Shown: positions 55,006-64,000, numbered from the stretch's first letter. The stretch is 64,000 nucleotides of DNA from an uncultured Roseobacter sp. (GCF_947493125.1 NZ_CANLQB010000003.1:124001-188000), one strand, 5' to 3'. The notes: generated by a model not told the origin, from the letters alone. Translations and numbers: made by a program.

Positions 55006-56631
55006 TTAATCGGCTGCGACGCGGTAGATGTCGCGCACGTACCAGTTGTTCTCGACGTTCTCGGTCGGCCAGTTTCGGATGGTCGGATCCAGCACGAAAT
55101 TCTGGGTGTAGTGATAGATCGGCAGGATCGCCATGTCCTCGGCCAGGATCTGTTCGACCTGGCTGTAGGTGGGTTGCGGGTCGGACATGGTCACGCTCTC
55201 GGCCATCAGCCGGTCGACCTCTGGATTCGAGTATTTGCCATCGTTGTTGGCGTTCCGGGTGGTGAGCAGATCGAGGAAGGTCGAGGCCTCGTTATAGTCA
55301 CCGCACCAGGCGGACCGAGCGATATCGAAGTTCTGGTTGCCCCGGATTTCCAGATAAGATTGCCATTCGAAGTTGCTGAGCTTGGTGGTCACCCCCAGGG
55401 GTCGCCACATCTGGCTGATCACCGTGGCGATCTGTTTGTGATTTTCAGAGGTGTTGTAGATCAGGTCGAGCTCAATGGGATTGTCGGGCCCGTAGCCCGC
55501 CTCTTGCATCAGCGCCATGGCTTTCTCCATGCGCTCTTCCTGGCTCCAGAGGGAATACTCGATCTCCGGCAGCTCAAAATCAGCCGTGGCCCAGTGGGTG
55601 AAGCTGTAGGCCGGGGCCTGACCGGCCTTCAGCACCTGATCGGTGATCACATCTCGGTTGATCATGTAGCTGAGTGCCGTGCGCACGCGCGCATCCTGCA
55701 GCGCCTCATGGCCGCTCTCGGACTGGTTCACGGTGTAGTAGTAGGAGCAGAGCCGCGGCACGGAATGCGCCACATCGGGCATTTCCGCCTCCAGCCGTGG
55801 ATAGCTGCCCGCGGGCAGGTCGTCCATCATGTCAAATTCGCCAGCCTGAAAGCGGGTCAGCGCCTGATTGGCGTCGTTGATCACATAGCCGGTGATCTCG
55901 GTGATGATCACATCTTCGGCGCCCCAATACTCCGGGTTCTGGCCCAGGCGGATAAACTCATTCACCGCCATGTCCTCCAGCACATAGGCGCCGTTGGAAA
56001 CGATGTTGTCCGGGTTGGTCCAGGCGGCGCTATGCGCCTCAATCGTGGGCTGATGCGTGGGCATAAAGGTGTAATGCACCGTCATCTGCGGAAAATAGGG
56101 CAGGGGCTGCGCCAGCGTCACCTCCAGCGTGCGCTCGTCGACCGCCCGCACGCCAAGCTCGGAGGGCTCCGCCTCACCCGCGATGACCGCTGCGGCATTG
56201 GTGATCTGGCTGAGCTCTACATACCAGGCGTATTCCGATGCCGTGCCCGGATCCGCTGCCCGCTGCCAGGCAAAGACGAAATCCTGCGCCGTGACCGGAT
56301 CGCCGTTGGACCACCGCGCGTCCTCGCGCAGCGTGAAGGTCCAGGTCTGGTTGTCCTCGGAGGACCACGCCTCGGCCACGCCCTCCCGCAGGGTGCCATC
56401 GGCGTTCTGTGTCAGAAGCCCTTCGAAGAGTTGCCGGGCCAGGTGGCCGCCGACGGTCTCTTCGATCAATTGCGGGTCGATCGAGGGGAACTGGTCCAGC
56501 ATGCGGTATTGAAAGGTCTGGTCAGCGGCGAGCGGCTCGCCCGTCACGGGGTGCGTGTCTTGCGCCCAGGCCGCCGGGCCGAGCGCGAGTGCCGCCAGGG
56601 CCGAACCGGCCAGAAGTCGATGCGTGATCAT
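55006..56631 (-). CDS. oppA: Oligopeptide ABC substrate-binding protein
   Basis: A 541-residue SBP_bac_5 protein with a signal peptide ending AAWAQD. LARQLFEGLLTQNADGTLREGVAEAW (about residues 62-87 as block) and WTFTLREDARWSNGDPVTAQDFVFAW (block at about 93-118) are the OppA signatures. It is 49 nt upstream of oppB on the same strand and supplies the importer with peptides. A Family C Opp/Mpp relative is expected; ligand unknown. Confidence 0.93.
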   Translation of the reverse strand: MITHRLLAGSALAALALGPAAWAQDTHPVTGEPLAADQTFQYRMLDQFPSIDPQLIEETVGGHLARQLFEGLLTQNADGTLREGVAEAWSSEDNQTWTFTLREDARWSNGDPVTAQDFVFAWQRAADPGTASEYAWYVELSQITNAAAVIAGEAEPSELGVRAVDERTLEVTLAQPLPYFPQMTVHYTFMPTHQPTIEAHSAAWTNPDNIVSNGAYVLEDMAVNEFIRLGQNPEYWGAEDVIITEITGYVINDANQALTRFQAGEFDMMDDLPAGSYPRLEAEMPDVAHSVPRLCSYYYTVNQSESGHEALQDARVRTALSYMINRDVITDQVLKAGQAPAYSFTHWATADFELPEIEYSLWSQEERMEKAMALMQEAGYGPDNPIELDLIYNTSENHKQIATVISQMWRPLGVTTKLSNFEWQSYLEIRGNQNFDIARSAWCGDYNEASTFLDLLTTRNANNDGKYSNPEVDRLMAESVTMSDPQPTYSQVEQILAEDMAILPIYHYTQNFVLDPTIRNWPTENVENNWYVRDIYRVAAD

Positions 56632-56885
56632 TGTCTTTGTCTCCCTTGTTTTTGTTTTTCGACGTCCGGCGGCTGCATCGCCGGGATCGCCATATGACTA
56701 CAACGTGCGGTAGAACTGCGCGCATTGTACACCAACAACTTTGAAATCGAGCAAAAGATCGGCGACAAAATTCCTATGTTGCCGGGATTTGCAGAGATTT
56801 TCACAGTATGTGATGAGAGGATGTGCGGCCAACGTGGCGAGGGGGTTTGGGCGCCGCTGCGATTGATTTCAGGAAGGCGATTGAG

Positions 56886-57512
56886 ATGAGATTTTTCCTA
56901 ATGGCGTTCTGCGCCGCGGTTTTGAGCGGCCTGTCCGGCATGGCGAGCGCGCAGGGATCGACCTACGATTCGCTGCTGAACTTTTCGCTGATGGAGCAGA
57001 GCCGGTGTAGCGGGAGAGGCGGCAGTTGGACCGGTATGACCTGTTCGGGTGGATCCGCTGGATCGGGTGGTTTCACCCGCGAGGATCTGGAGGCGATACA
57101 GAATGCGATTGGCGCCTGGCATCAGAGCGAGATGCGCAAGGCGACCTGTCTGATGATCGTGGATGTCGAGCGCACGCCGGCGCTTATGAGCCAGGCGCTG
57201 AGCGCTCATGTGGCAGATTTCAGACCGCGCGAGATCCATATCTTTCGGGAAGTGAACAACCGGTACCATCGGGATGGGACCGGTCCGCTGGTGTTGACCC
57301 ACGGCTATACGCGCATGTTGATCGGCCATTCCCTGCAGCAGCGCATTCGCCGCGGCGAGATCCCACGGACGGCGTCATGCAAGAATATCGACTATGCCGA
57401 AAAATACTTCAAGCTGGTGGCAAGCGGGGTCCAGACGGGCGGGGCGGGACAGCCCGTGCGGTATGAGTTGACCGGAGACCCCGGTCTGATCGCCGCGCTC
57501 GTGAGCCGGTGA
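56886..57512 (+). CDS. Exported protein of unknown function
   Basis: A 208-residue protein from the ATG at 56886 with a signal peptide (FFLMAFCAAVLSGLSGMASAQ). Mature residues 35-65 are Ser/Gly-rich with two Cys (QSRCSGRGGSWTGMTC). The rest is basic with a repeated-His/Arg segment (HIFREVNNRYHRDGTG) and a third Cys (about 163). I do not recognise a family. It stands alone, divergent from oppA. Confidence 0.65.
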   Translation: MRFFLMAFCAAVLSGLSGMASAQGSTYDSLLNFSLMEQSRCSGRGGSWTGMTCSGGSAGSGGFTREDLEAIQNAIGAWHQSEMRKATCLMIVDVERTPALMSQALSAHVADFRPREIHIFREVNNRYHRDGTGPLVLTHGYTRMLIGHSLQQRIRRGEIPRTASCKNIDYAEKYFKLVASGVQTGGAGQPVRYELTGDPGLIAALVSR

Positions 57513-57825
57513 CTGGCAGCGGCGGGTCGTTTGGATGCCGGAGCTGTGCGGGTCGGGGTGTTTTCCGGCAACGCACAGGGGCCAGCGGCCGACGTTTGGT
57601 GCGACCCGCTTCAGCCACTGTACCCTGCTGGGACAGTGGCTGTTCGGCGCCTTGGCGCTCTGCGCGTCAGATCTGACCCGCCCGAACAATGGACTTTTTG
57701 TTAGGCGTGGCTTGATTGGCGACCTGCAATGGTCAGTCTCGGGGCGCGAGGGGGGACCGGCTTGGCAGGACGTCTCCTTTCAAAACGAACCGCTTTTGGT
57801 GCCGGGATCCTGGCCGATGACCTGC
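57513..57825. other. Gap with an inverted repeat
   Basis: 313 nt with no supported gene. CAGCCACTGT (57612-57621) and its complement (57633-57642) form a 10-bp stem with an 11-nt loop and no T run. Short open frames here are shadows or non-coding. Confidence 0.4.
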
Positions 57826-58848
57826 TCAGGCGAGCCATTCGAACACATATCCAGCCGCCAGAGACCCCGAAACCGCCAGCGCAAGATAGAGCAGAAACGG
57901 CTTCAGCTTCAGCACCGGCGCTATGGCCATCGCACCCCAGATGCTGACCACACCCCCTGAGATCAGAAACGCCATCGCAGCTCCTTGGGACATTCCGTTG
58001 TCGATCAGTGCGCGCGTCAGCGGGAGGGCGGCGTAGCCATCAATGTAGGCCGGTGCACCCACAAAAACTGCTGCGGGTATTGCCCACCACTGGTCCTTGC
58101 CGACGTAAGCGGCAAGAGACCCCGGTGTCAGGGTGGCGTTGAGTGCGTATTCCGCAGCAAAGGCTGGAATGAGGCAGATCAGGATCAGCCGCGAGGTCGC
58201 CATGAACTGGCGCCGAAACACGGCCCGGCGCCGTTCGCTCCGCCAGACCCGAGGCTGAAATGGCACGTCGTCTCCGCAGCGCTGTGTGATCAGCTTCCTG
58301 GCCAGACCGGTATCGCGCAGTGCACTGAGTGCCCAAGGGCGCCGCGAAAAAAACGCAGTCACCGCGCCGCCAAACACACCGATCCCAAAGGCGCCGAGGG
58401 TCTTCCCGAGGGCAAAGGCCCAGCCCAAGGTGGCGGCGGTTGTCGCCAGCATCGCGGGATCCGTGATCGGAGAGGACAGCCAGAACGCCATGATGGGCGC
58501 AAGCGGCACGCCCGCTGCCAGCAAGCCCACCATCATCGGCAGAACGGTTACGCCGCAGACGGGTGTAACGGCGCCGATCACCGATGCTGCCAATACAGAA
58601 GGACCGAGCCGGCCTTCGAAGGCTCCCGCGATCCGCCCGTCCGCGCCGCTGGCGACGATCCAGGCGGCCAGCACGATGCCCGGGATGACGATCGGCGCGA
58701 CGGAAACAAGACCCCAGATCACGAACGCAGCCGTGCTGACTGCATGTGACGGCCAGAGCGCGGCACTTGCTCCCACCAGAACCACGATGCCCCACCAGAG
58801 CCTCGATGGTCCCGATTTTTCTGCGAGTGAACTGCTGTGGTCTGTCAT
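57826..58848 (-). CDS. Permease of the UPF0718 type
   Basis: A 340-residue membrane protein with about eight hydrophobic helices, in two halves. TPVCGVTVLPMMVGLLAAG (about 107-125) carries a Cys that occurs in related permeases linked to arsenite or other thiolate-binding ions, and FVGAPAYIDGYAALPL (about 272-287) is the second-half counterpart. Substrate is not certain. The ATG at 58848 is used; an upstream extension is not conserved. It is divergent from a LysR pseudogene. Confidence 0.8.
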   Translation of the reverse strand: MTDHSSSLAEKSGPSRLWWGIVVLVGASAALWPSHAVSTAAFVIWGLVSVAPIVIPGIVLAAWIVASGADGRIAGAFEGRLGPSVLAASVIGAVTPVCGVTVLPMMVGLLAAGVPLAPIMAFWLSSPITDPAMLATTAATLGWAFALGKTLGAFGIGVFGGAVTAFFSRRPWALSALRDTGLARKLITQRCGDDVPFQPRVWRSERRRAVFRRQFMATSRLILICLIPAFAAEYALNATLTPGSLAAYVGKDQWWAIPAAVFVGAPAYIDGYAALPLTRALIDNGMSQGAAMAFLISGGVVSIWGAMAIAPVLKLKPFLLYLALAVSGSLAAGYVFEWLA

Positions 58849-58932
58849 AAGGGCCTCCCAGGCCTGTAGACTAGATCGGCACTGCAGCATATATGAAGCG
58901 CATAGTTCTTATATCAGCTATCGGTTTTGTGA

Positions 58933-59787
58933 ATGGAAAATCTTGAAAGCGATCTGCTCCGCACCTTTGTGGCCGTCGCACAGGCGGGAAGTGTCACCGA
59001 TGGCGCGGCGCGCATTTGCCGATCTCAATCCGCCACCAGCATTCAGATCAAGCGCCTTGAGGCTGTCTTGGGGCGGCCTGTCTTTTAACGCCACGGGCGA
59101 GGTGTGATTCTGACAGAGACGGGGCGCCGTCTGTTGCCCGTTGCGATGGATGTGACCGCGCGCCTTGACGCAACGCTTCGGAGCATCGCCAATCCTCCGG
59201 TCGAGGGAAAATTGAGCCTTGGCATTCCTGACGATCATGGCCGTGAGAAACTGGCGCAGATCGTGGCCGACTTCAGCCGCGACCAACCCGGGATCGAACT
59301 GAACGTGACCTGCAGCCTCAGCGCCGGTTTCCCCGAGGCGCTGCGGCGCGGGGCACTTGATCTGGCGATTTACGAAGTCGAGGCGGTGTCACCTTCCGAG
59401 GAGCTCCTCATCGAAGATCCGACTTGTTGGGTGTCATCAGCGGAGCGCGACTTCACAGATGTCGAACCTTTGCCTGTGGCCTTGTTTGATGAAGCCTGCT
59501 GGTGGCGGGATGCGGCGATTGCATCGCTGGAGGCGCAGGGGCGGCCGTACCGCATCGTCTATTCAAGCCAGAGTGTCCTGGGTGTGCTCGCTGCTGTTCG
59601 GGCCGGTATGGCCATCGGCCTCTTGGGGCGCTCATCCTTGGATGCAGGGCTTCTGGTCCTGACCGACGCGATGTCGTTTGGCCCGACACCGACGTCAAAG
59701 CTCGTGATGAAGAGCAAGGGCGCGGCCCGGACTGACGCCATCGACGCGATGCGGCAGACCATTCGGCGCGCATTCCATGCGGCGTAG
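58933..59787 (+). pseudogene. LysR-type regulator interrupted by an in-frame stop
   Basis: Translation from the ATG at 58933 gives a LysR HTH (LLRTFVAVAQAGSVTDGA, then SQSATSIQIKRLEAVLG) up to residue 51. TAA at 59086-59088 interrupts the reading frame; after it the same frame continues without change through RHGRGVILTETGRRLLP and a complete effector domain to 59787. The frame is otherwise intact, so one substitution (for example GAA to TAA) explains it. It may be a recent pseudogene or a sequencing error. It lies divergent from the permease, which it probably controlled. Confidence 0.8.
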
Positions 59788-59947
59788 GAAGACAGTCTGC
59801 GCATTCTGACGGATACCCACGACAAGCTGGATCTTGGCTCTGCGCGCACGGGTTCGGCACCCGCCACAATCGGGTTGGTCCGTCTGGCAACAGGGGTCGA
59901 AAAACTAGCCAGTGAGGCCACACAATTTGACGCTGGATGTGGAGCGA

Positions 59948-60023
59948 TGGTGGAGCCTAGCGGGATCGAACCGCTGACCTCCTGCATGCCATGCAGGCGC
60001 TCTCCCAGCTGAGCTAAGGCCCC
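59948..60023 (-). tRNA. tRNA-Ala (anticodon GGC)
   Basis: A 76-nt cloverleaf read on the minus strand: acceptor GGGGCCT pairing with AGGCTCC, TTCGATCC T-loop, D-loop CAGCTGGGAG, anticodon stem CCTGC/GCAGG around loop ATGGCAT with anticodon GGC, and an encoded CCA end. This fits tRNA-Ala. It lies between the LysR pseudogene and TIGR02300. Confidence 0.95.
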
Positions 60024-60117
60024 ATCAGTGGATGTGACATCCGGTGCGCCGCTGAATAGGCGCAACGCGGGGCGGGATCAAGCGGAAAAACCGCCCGCCC
60101 CACGCGTTTTCGACAGA

Positions 60118-60450
60118 TCAGCTGTCGTCGTCTTCCGAGGCGACATCCGCGATCTCTTCCAAGGGCACGTTGTCGTCATCGTCTTCGTCGTCGTCGAGCA
60201 GATCATCGCCCAGATCGACATCGACATCGTCCTCATCGTCCTCGAGCACCACATCGTCCTCTTCGGTCGAGGCCTTGGCCTTGGCCGAGGCGGCGTCTTC
60301 GGCATCCGCGGCGATCATGCGGGATTTCGACAAGTCGATCTCGACCACTTCGCCGGTGTAGGGGCTGACGATCGGATTCTTGTTCAGATCGTAGAAGCGT
60401 TTGCCTGTGGTGGGGCAAAGACGCTTCGTTCCCCATTCTTCCTTGGGCAT
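60118..60450 (-). CDS. TIGR02300 (FYDLN-acid) protein
   Basis: A 110-residue protein of the alphaproteobacterial TIGR02300 family. It opens with KEEWGTKRLCPTTGKRFYDLNKNP and continues IVSPYTGEVVEI (the conserved head, residues 4-39). The rest is Asp/Glu-rich (VVLEDDEDDVDVDLGDD and so on). Single Cys in the head. Function unknown; the acidic tail may bind cations or nucleic-acid-binding partners. Start chosen at the ATG at 60450. Confidence 0.88.
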   Translation of the reverse strand: MPKEEWGTKRLCPTTGKRFYDLNKNPIVSPYTGEVVEIDLSKSRMIAADAEDAASAKAKASTEEDDVVLEDDEDDVDVDLGDDLLDDDEDDDDNVPLEEIADVASEDDDS

Positions 60451-60564
60451 GAAAAACCCTCTTTGTGATTGCGACTCTTCGTGTAGATGATTCCGGCGAA
60501 GTGCCATATGACGCGAGGGCTGTAAAGGGCTGCTGCGTGCAGGCCCGTATTCGGAGATCCGCCC

Positions 60565-61263
60565 ATGTCCGAGTTGATCCTTGCCGGTGATCCCCCCATT
60601 CCGCTGGTCCTGCGGCGTTCGGGGCGTGCGCGGCGGATCTCGCTGCGCATTTCACAGCTCGATGGGCGGGTGACGCTGACACTGCCCAAGGGCATGCCGG
60701 AGCGCGAGGCGCTGGGGTTTGCCCGCGAGAAGGAGCTCTGGATTCGCAAGCACCTGGCGGCACGGGCAGCAGATGTGAGCGTAGGGCTCGGCGCGGAGTT
60801 GCCCGTGGGCGGGCAGGTGCACGAGGTTGTGCCGGGCACCGGGCGCAGGGTGGTCTTTGAGGAGGGGCGCGTGGCGGTGCCGGGCCCGCCCGAGCGTGTG
60901 GGCCGGCGGCTGGCGGGGCATCTCAAGGAGCTGGCGCGAGCGCGGCTGGCGGAGGCCTCGGACAACTACGCGGCGCGGCTGGGGCGCTCTTACAGCGCCA
61001 TCACCTTGCGCGACACGCGGTCGCGTTGGGGCTCCTGCACGGCGGAGGGACGGCTGATGTATTCCTGGCGGCTGATCCTCGCGCCGCCGGAGGTGCTGGA
61101 CTATGTGGCCGCCCATGAGGTGGCGCATCTGGCCGAGATGAACCATTCCGGCGCCTTCTGGACCGAGGTCACGCGTATCTATGGCGATTATGCCGGGCCG
61201 CGCAATTGGTTGCGCACCCATGGAGGCGATCTGCACCGCTACAGGTTCGACAGCGCCGCGTGA
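60565..61263 (+). CDS. YgjP-like M48-type metallopeptidase
   Basis: A 232-residue protein (DUF45/YgjP). RSRWGSCTAEGRLMYSWRLILAP (around 151-173) leads into the zinc motif AAHEVAHLAEMNHSGAFW (about 181-198). The HEVAH motif plus a downstream His/Glu would bind Zn. The N-terminal region (SGRARRISLRISQLDG) is typical of the family. Cytosolic; function not established. Confidence 0.88.
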   Translation: MSELILAGDPPIPLVLRRSGRARRISLRISQLDGRVTLTLPKGMPEREALGFAREKELWIRKHLAARAADVSVGLGAELPVGGQVHEVVPGTGRRVVFEEGRVAVPGPPERVGRRLAGHLKELARARLAEASDNYAARLGRSYSAITLRDTRSRWGSCTAEGRLMYSWRLILAPPEVLDYVAAHEVAHLAEMNHSGAFWTEVTRIYGDYAGPRNWLRTHGGDLHRYRFDSAA

Positions 61264-61280
61264 CTTGACCGATCTGCATT

Positions 61281-61290
61281 TGTGATCACA
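61281..61290. promoter_or_regulatory. Palindromic candidate operator before the GntR gene
   Basis: TGTGATCACA (61281-61290) is a perfect 10-bp palindrome 9 nt before the chosen ATG. FadR-type GntR regulators bind sites of this general form, so autoregulation is possible. Confidence 0.5.
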
Positions 61291-61299
61291 TATGCGCCC

Positions 61300-61950
61300 A
61301 TGATCCTGAACCCGCGCCCCGTCGATGCCACCACCGCCGCGCATGACCGTGTCTATCGCGCGCTGCGCGGACGGATCATGCAGGGCGATCTGCCGCCCGG
61401 CGAGGGGCTGACGCTGCGCGGGATCGGCCGGGCGTATGACGTTTCGATGACCCCGGCGCGCGAGGCGGTGCGGCGGCTGGTGGCAGAAGGGGCGCTGACC
61501 ATGTCCAGCTCGGGCCGCGTCTCGACGCCCGAGCTCAGCAACGAGCGGATCGAGGAACTGGCCGCTCTGCGCGCGCTCATCGAGGTGGAACTGGCCAGCC
61601 GGGCGTTGCCGCGGGCGCATATGGCGCTGATCGAGCGGATGCAGACCATCAACGCCAGTATCGCCGAGGCCGTCGCGCACCGCGATGCGGCCCGCTACAT
61701 CCGCACCAACCTCGAATTCCATCGGACGCTCTACCTGCGTGCGCAGGCGCCTGCGATGCTCGCCATGGCCGAGACGGTCTGGTTGCAGATGGGGCCGACG
61801 ATGCGTGCCCTCTACGGACGGCTGCGCAAGACAGAACCGCCGCAGTTCCACCGGCACATCATCGCGGCGCTGCGGGCGGGGGACGAGCCGGGCTTGCGCC
61901 TGGCAGTCCGGTCGGACGTGACGCAAGGTCTTCGCATGCTGGCCAGCTGA
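61300..61950 (+). CDS. GntR-family (FCD-type) regulator
   Basis: A 216-residue regulator from the ATG at 61300 (a GTG at 61282 is also in frame). N-terminal winged helix: DLPPGEGLTLRGIGRAYD, then MTPAREAVRRLVAEGAL. C-terminal all-helical FCD domain, residues 78-210, with possible metal ligands (RTNLEFHRTLY, FHRHIIAALRAGD). The regulated gene is not certain; the divergent or downstream genes are not an obvious pathway. Confidence 0.88.
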   Translation: MILNPRPVDATTAAHDRVYRALRGRIMQGDLPPGEGLTLRGIGRAYDVSMTPAREAVRRLVAEGALTMSSSGRVSTPELSNERIEELAALRALIEVELASRALPRAHMALIERMQTINASIAEAVAHRDAARYIRTNLEFHRTLYLRAQAPAMLAMAETVWLQMGPTMRALYGRLRKTEPPQFHRHIIAALRAGDEPGLRLAVRSDVTQGLRMLAS

Positions 61951-61984
61951 ATCTTTACCATAGAACCAAAGCACCATTGAATTT

Positions 61985-62001
61985 TTCTACTTTATGTAGA
62001 A
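61985..62001. promoter_or_regulatory. AT-rich inverted repeat upstream of the GNAT gene
   Basis: TTCTAC-TTTAT-GTAGAA (61985-62001) lies in an AT-rich island (about 61950-62030) in the gap between the GntR and GNAT genes. It is a candidate operator or promoter element; no factor is known. Confidence 0.45.
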
Positions 62002-62091
62002 TTTTATCGAAATTCGACCCGTCAGGCGGCATTGTTTCGTCGTCCACGTGGGTCGAGCCCACTGGGTAAAGGGGGATGCGTGTTCTAGTAA

Positions 62092-62583
62092 ATGGTTCAG
62101 ATTGAAATGAAACATCCTGTTTTTAGTGGAAAGGTCCGCGCTGCGGGCCACGATGATCTTGCGACCGTGTTGGACATGGTCGCCCAGCTTGCGGCTTATC
62201 ATGGCGATGTCGCCACCGTGACCCCCGATCAATTGATGCGCTACATGGAGGGGCCCGAGCCCTGGGTGCGCCTGCTGCTGGCCGAAGAGCGCGGTCGGGC
62301 GCTGGGATATGCGGCGCTGACGCCCTGGTCACAGATGCAATTCGGTGTCCGCGGCATGGACATGCATCACCTTTTTGTTGTGCCGGAGGCGCGTGAGCGG
62401 GGTGTGGGCGGGGCGTTGATTGCAGCCAGCGAGCGCATCGCGCGGCAAGGGGGATGCCACTATTTGTCCGTGGGCACCCACCCGGACAACGCGCGGGCGC
62501 AGGAGATCTATCGCGGCATGGGCTTCGAAGAGCTCGATCCGCCGGGGCCGCGGTTCCGGATCAGGCTTGCGGCGGCGTCCTGA
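62092..62583 (+). CDS. GNAT family N-acetyltransferase
   Basis: A 163-residue acetyltransferase. MDMHHLFVVPEARERGVGGAL holds the acetyl-CoA loop (PEARERGVGG, about 97-106). NARAQEIYRGMGFEEL is the C-terminal signature. The start ATG (62092) follows no strong ribosome site. Substrate unknown. Its stop lies 2 nt before the convergent accA stop. Confidence 0.82.
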   Translation: MVQIEMKHPVFSGKVRAAGHDDLATVLDMVAQLAAYHGDVATVTPDQLMRYMEGPEPWVRLLLAEERGRALGYAALTPWSQMQFGVRGMDMHHLFVVPEARERGVGGALIAASERIARQGGCHYLSVGTHPDNARAQEIYRGMGFEELDPPGPRFRIRLAAAS

Positions 62584-62585
62584 GA

Positions 62586-63548
62586 TCAGGCCGCCAGTCC
62601 GATCCCCCCGATTTCGATGAATTTGGCGCGGCGGTCCGCGATCAGTGTCTGCGCATCCTTACCGTCGAGATCCTCGAGCATGCCGTCGAGCGCGCGGCCC
62701 ACGGCGGCGATGGCGGCGGTGGAATCACGATGCGCGCCGCCCATAGGCTCGGCGATGATCCGGTCGATGACGCCGAGCTGCTTGAGATCCTCTGCGGTGA
62801 GCCGCAACGCCTCGGCGGCCTCGCGCATTTTCTCGGCGTCCTTCCAGAGGATCGACGCGCAGCCTTCGGGGCTGATCACCGAATAGACGGAGTGCTCGAG
62901 CATGGCCACGCGGTTGGCGGTGGCAAAGGCGACAGCACCGCCCGAGCCGCCTTCGCCGATGATCGCCGAGACCAGTGGCACGCCGATCTGCAGGCATTTT
63001 TCGGTGGCGCGCGCGATGGCCTCGGACTGGCCACGCTCTTCGGCACCCTTGCCGGGATAGGCGCCGGGTGTGTCGACGAGCGTTATCACCGGCAGCTTGA
63101 AGCGGTGCGCCAGGTCCATCAGGCGGATCGCCTTGCGGTAGCCTTCGGGGCGCGCCATGCCGAAATTGCGCTCGATCCGGGATTTGGTGTCATTGCCCTT
63201 CTCATGGCCGATCACCATCACCGGGCGGTCGTTCAGCCGTGCGAGCCCACCCATGACCGCGTGGTCATCGGCGAAGTTCCGGTCCCCTGCAAGCGGCGTG
63301 TAATCGGTAAACAGCGCGTCGATATAATCCTGACAGTGGGGCCGTTCGGGGTGCCGCGCGACCTGGCATTTGCGCCAGGGGGTCAGCGATTTGTAGAGCT
63401 CCTCGAGCATCGCCTTGGCCTTGACGTCGAGGGCGGCCGCCTCTTCGGTGACGTCCATCTCTTCATTCGCCCGGGCGAGCGCGCGCAACTCCTCCGCCTT
63501 GCCCTCGATCTCGGCCAGCGGTTTTTCGAAATCCATGTATTGGGTCAT
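62586..63548 (-). CDS. accA: Acetyl-CoA carboxylase carboxyltransferase alpha subunit
   Basis: A 320-residue AccA with [19 protein letters not shown] at the start, [34 protein letters not shown], and [41 protein letters not shown] (block at about 205-245). It forms the carboxyltransferase with AccD (not adjacent), catalysing the second half of malonyl-CoA formation. Start at the ATG at 63548. Confidence 0.95.
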   Translation of the reverse strand: MTQYMDFEKPLAEIEGKAEELRALARANEEMDVTEEAAALDVKAKAMLEELYKSLTPWRKCQVARHPERPHCQDYIDALFTDYTPLAGDRNFADDHAVMGGLARLNDRPVMVIGHEKGNDTKSRIERNFGMARPEGYRKAIRLMDLAHRFKLPVITLVDTPGAYPGKGAEERGQSEAIARATEKCLQIGVPLVSAIIGEGGSGGAVAFATANRVAMLEHSVYSVISPEGCASILWKDAEKMREAAEALRLTAEDLKQLGVIDRIIAEPMGGAHRDSTAAIAAVGRALDGMLEDLDGKDAQTLIADRRAKFIEIGGIGLAA

Positions 63549-63623
63549 GGGAGACCTTCTGTTTGTTGTCTCCCGTTATATGACGGGCCTTGCAGGGCAA
63601 TGCAACGCCGCGTCACAGGTGGG

Positions 63624-64000
63624 TCACGCGGGCCAAAGCACCGGGTAGAGCGAGGCGATGAGCAGCGCGGCCATGGTCCAGTTGAAGATGGCGAGCCGCC
63701 GCGGGTTGGTCAGCACGCGCGCGAGCTGCTGGCCCAGCACGGTCCAGGCGGTGATCGCGGGCAGGTTCACGGTGGCGAAGACGACCGCGACGACCGTGAA
63801 GGCGGCGAGCGTCTGGCTGGGCGCGTAGACCGAGAGCGCTGTCAAGGCCATCGCCCAGGCCTTGGATTCACCCATTGGAAGGCCGCGGCCTGCAGGAAGG
63901 TCATGGGCCGACCCTCGGCTGCCGTGCTGTCGATGGGCGCGGCGGTCGCGATCTTCCACGCGAGGTAGCTGAGGTAAAGCACCGAGAGGAGCTTCAGGAT
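63624..64000 (-). pseudogene. LysE-family exporter gene with a frameshift, cut by window edge
   Basis: From the window edge the minus strand reads a LysE-type segment (VLYLSYLAWKIATAAP, then FLQAAAFQWVNP) that hits a stop soon after. The next frame continues KAWAMALTALSVYAP to the C-terminus (stop 63624). In LysE proteins these blocks join as QWVNPKAWAMALTA. The join fails by one nucleotide near 63863-63865 (CTTGGATT on the plus strand), so a base is missing. It is either a pseudogene or an assembly error; the N-terminus lies outside the window. Confidence 0.8.

Noticed and set aside
57535-57960. Plus-strand frame of 141 residues after the exported protein
   Set aside because: It overlaps the permease gene antisense, lacks a ribosome site, and has no motif.

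Overview
The window comes from a high-GC alphaproteobacterium, most likely the Rhodobacteraceae (marine Roseobacter group). Support: a complete Xsc-type taurine pathway with a TauR-like MocR regulator, SoeABC, split MnmD and FAD-oxidoreductase genes, a FYDLN-acid (TIGR02300) protein beside tRNA-Ala(GGC), a Hint-domain protein, and betaine-type and Opp-type ABC systems. No insertion sequence, prophage, CRISPR array or rRNA was seen. Both window edges cut genes (fadH on the left, a LysE-type gene on the right).

Layout. 1-14.4 kb is housekeeping: fadH (partial), rppH, two GNAT genes, a PfkB sugar/adenosine kinase overlapping nth, a Hint protein, an AraC-MGMT fusion, an OmpA lipoprotein, an FMN reductase, a divergent FAD-oxidoreductase/mnmD pair, a DMT exporter, a lytic transglycosylase and dapA. 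14.4-33.3 kb is a sulfonate island. soeC-soeB-soeA-pta-xsc-tauR lie on the minus strand. tpa lies on the minus strand opposite a DadA-like FAD oxidoreductase, and tauABC follow on the plus strand. The two halves are separated by ppk2, a DUF465 gene, a glycine-zipper lipoprotein and an orphan membrane protein. Together they import taurine, transaminate it to sulfoacetaldehyde, cleave that to acetyl phosphate plus sulfite, make acetyl-CoA, and oxidise sulfite at the membrane.

33.4-38.3 kb holds an RND efflux pump with a divergent TetR regulator and a candidate operator between them. 38.5-44.7 kb is the most unusual locus. It has a type I secretion ABC exporter without a peptidase domain and a HlyD adaptor. 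Convergent to these are an exported protein of unknown family, a 98-residue glycine-rich peptide ending in a CTGCH motif, and a small M3-like zinc peptidase, with a GNAT-like gene divergent from the peptidase. It reads like a peptide production and export system that I do not recognise.

44.7-51.2 kb is a second probable sulfonate or sulfur-amino-acid locus: a LysR regulator divergent from a CuyA/D-cysteine desulfhydrase family gene, followed by a glycine-betaine-type ABC transporter (binding protein, ATPase, unusually long permease) and an alpha/beta hydrolase. 51.2-56.6 kb is oppABCDF. The last part holds an exported protein, a UPF0718-type permease with a divergent LysR gene broken by an in-frame stop, tRNA-Ala(GGC), TIGR02300, a YgjP-like metallopeptidase, a GntR/FCD regulator with a palindromic site, a GNAT gene, accA, and a frameshifted LysE-type exporter.

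Limits: family calls rest on motif recognition by eye without database searches. Starts were chosen by overlap, Shine-Dalgarno-like sequence and family conservation.
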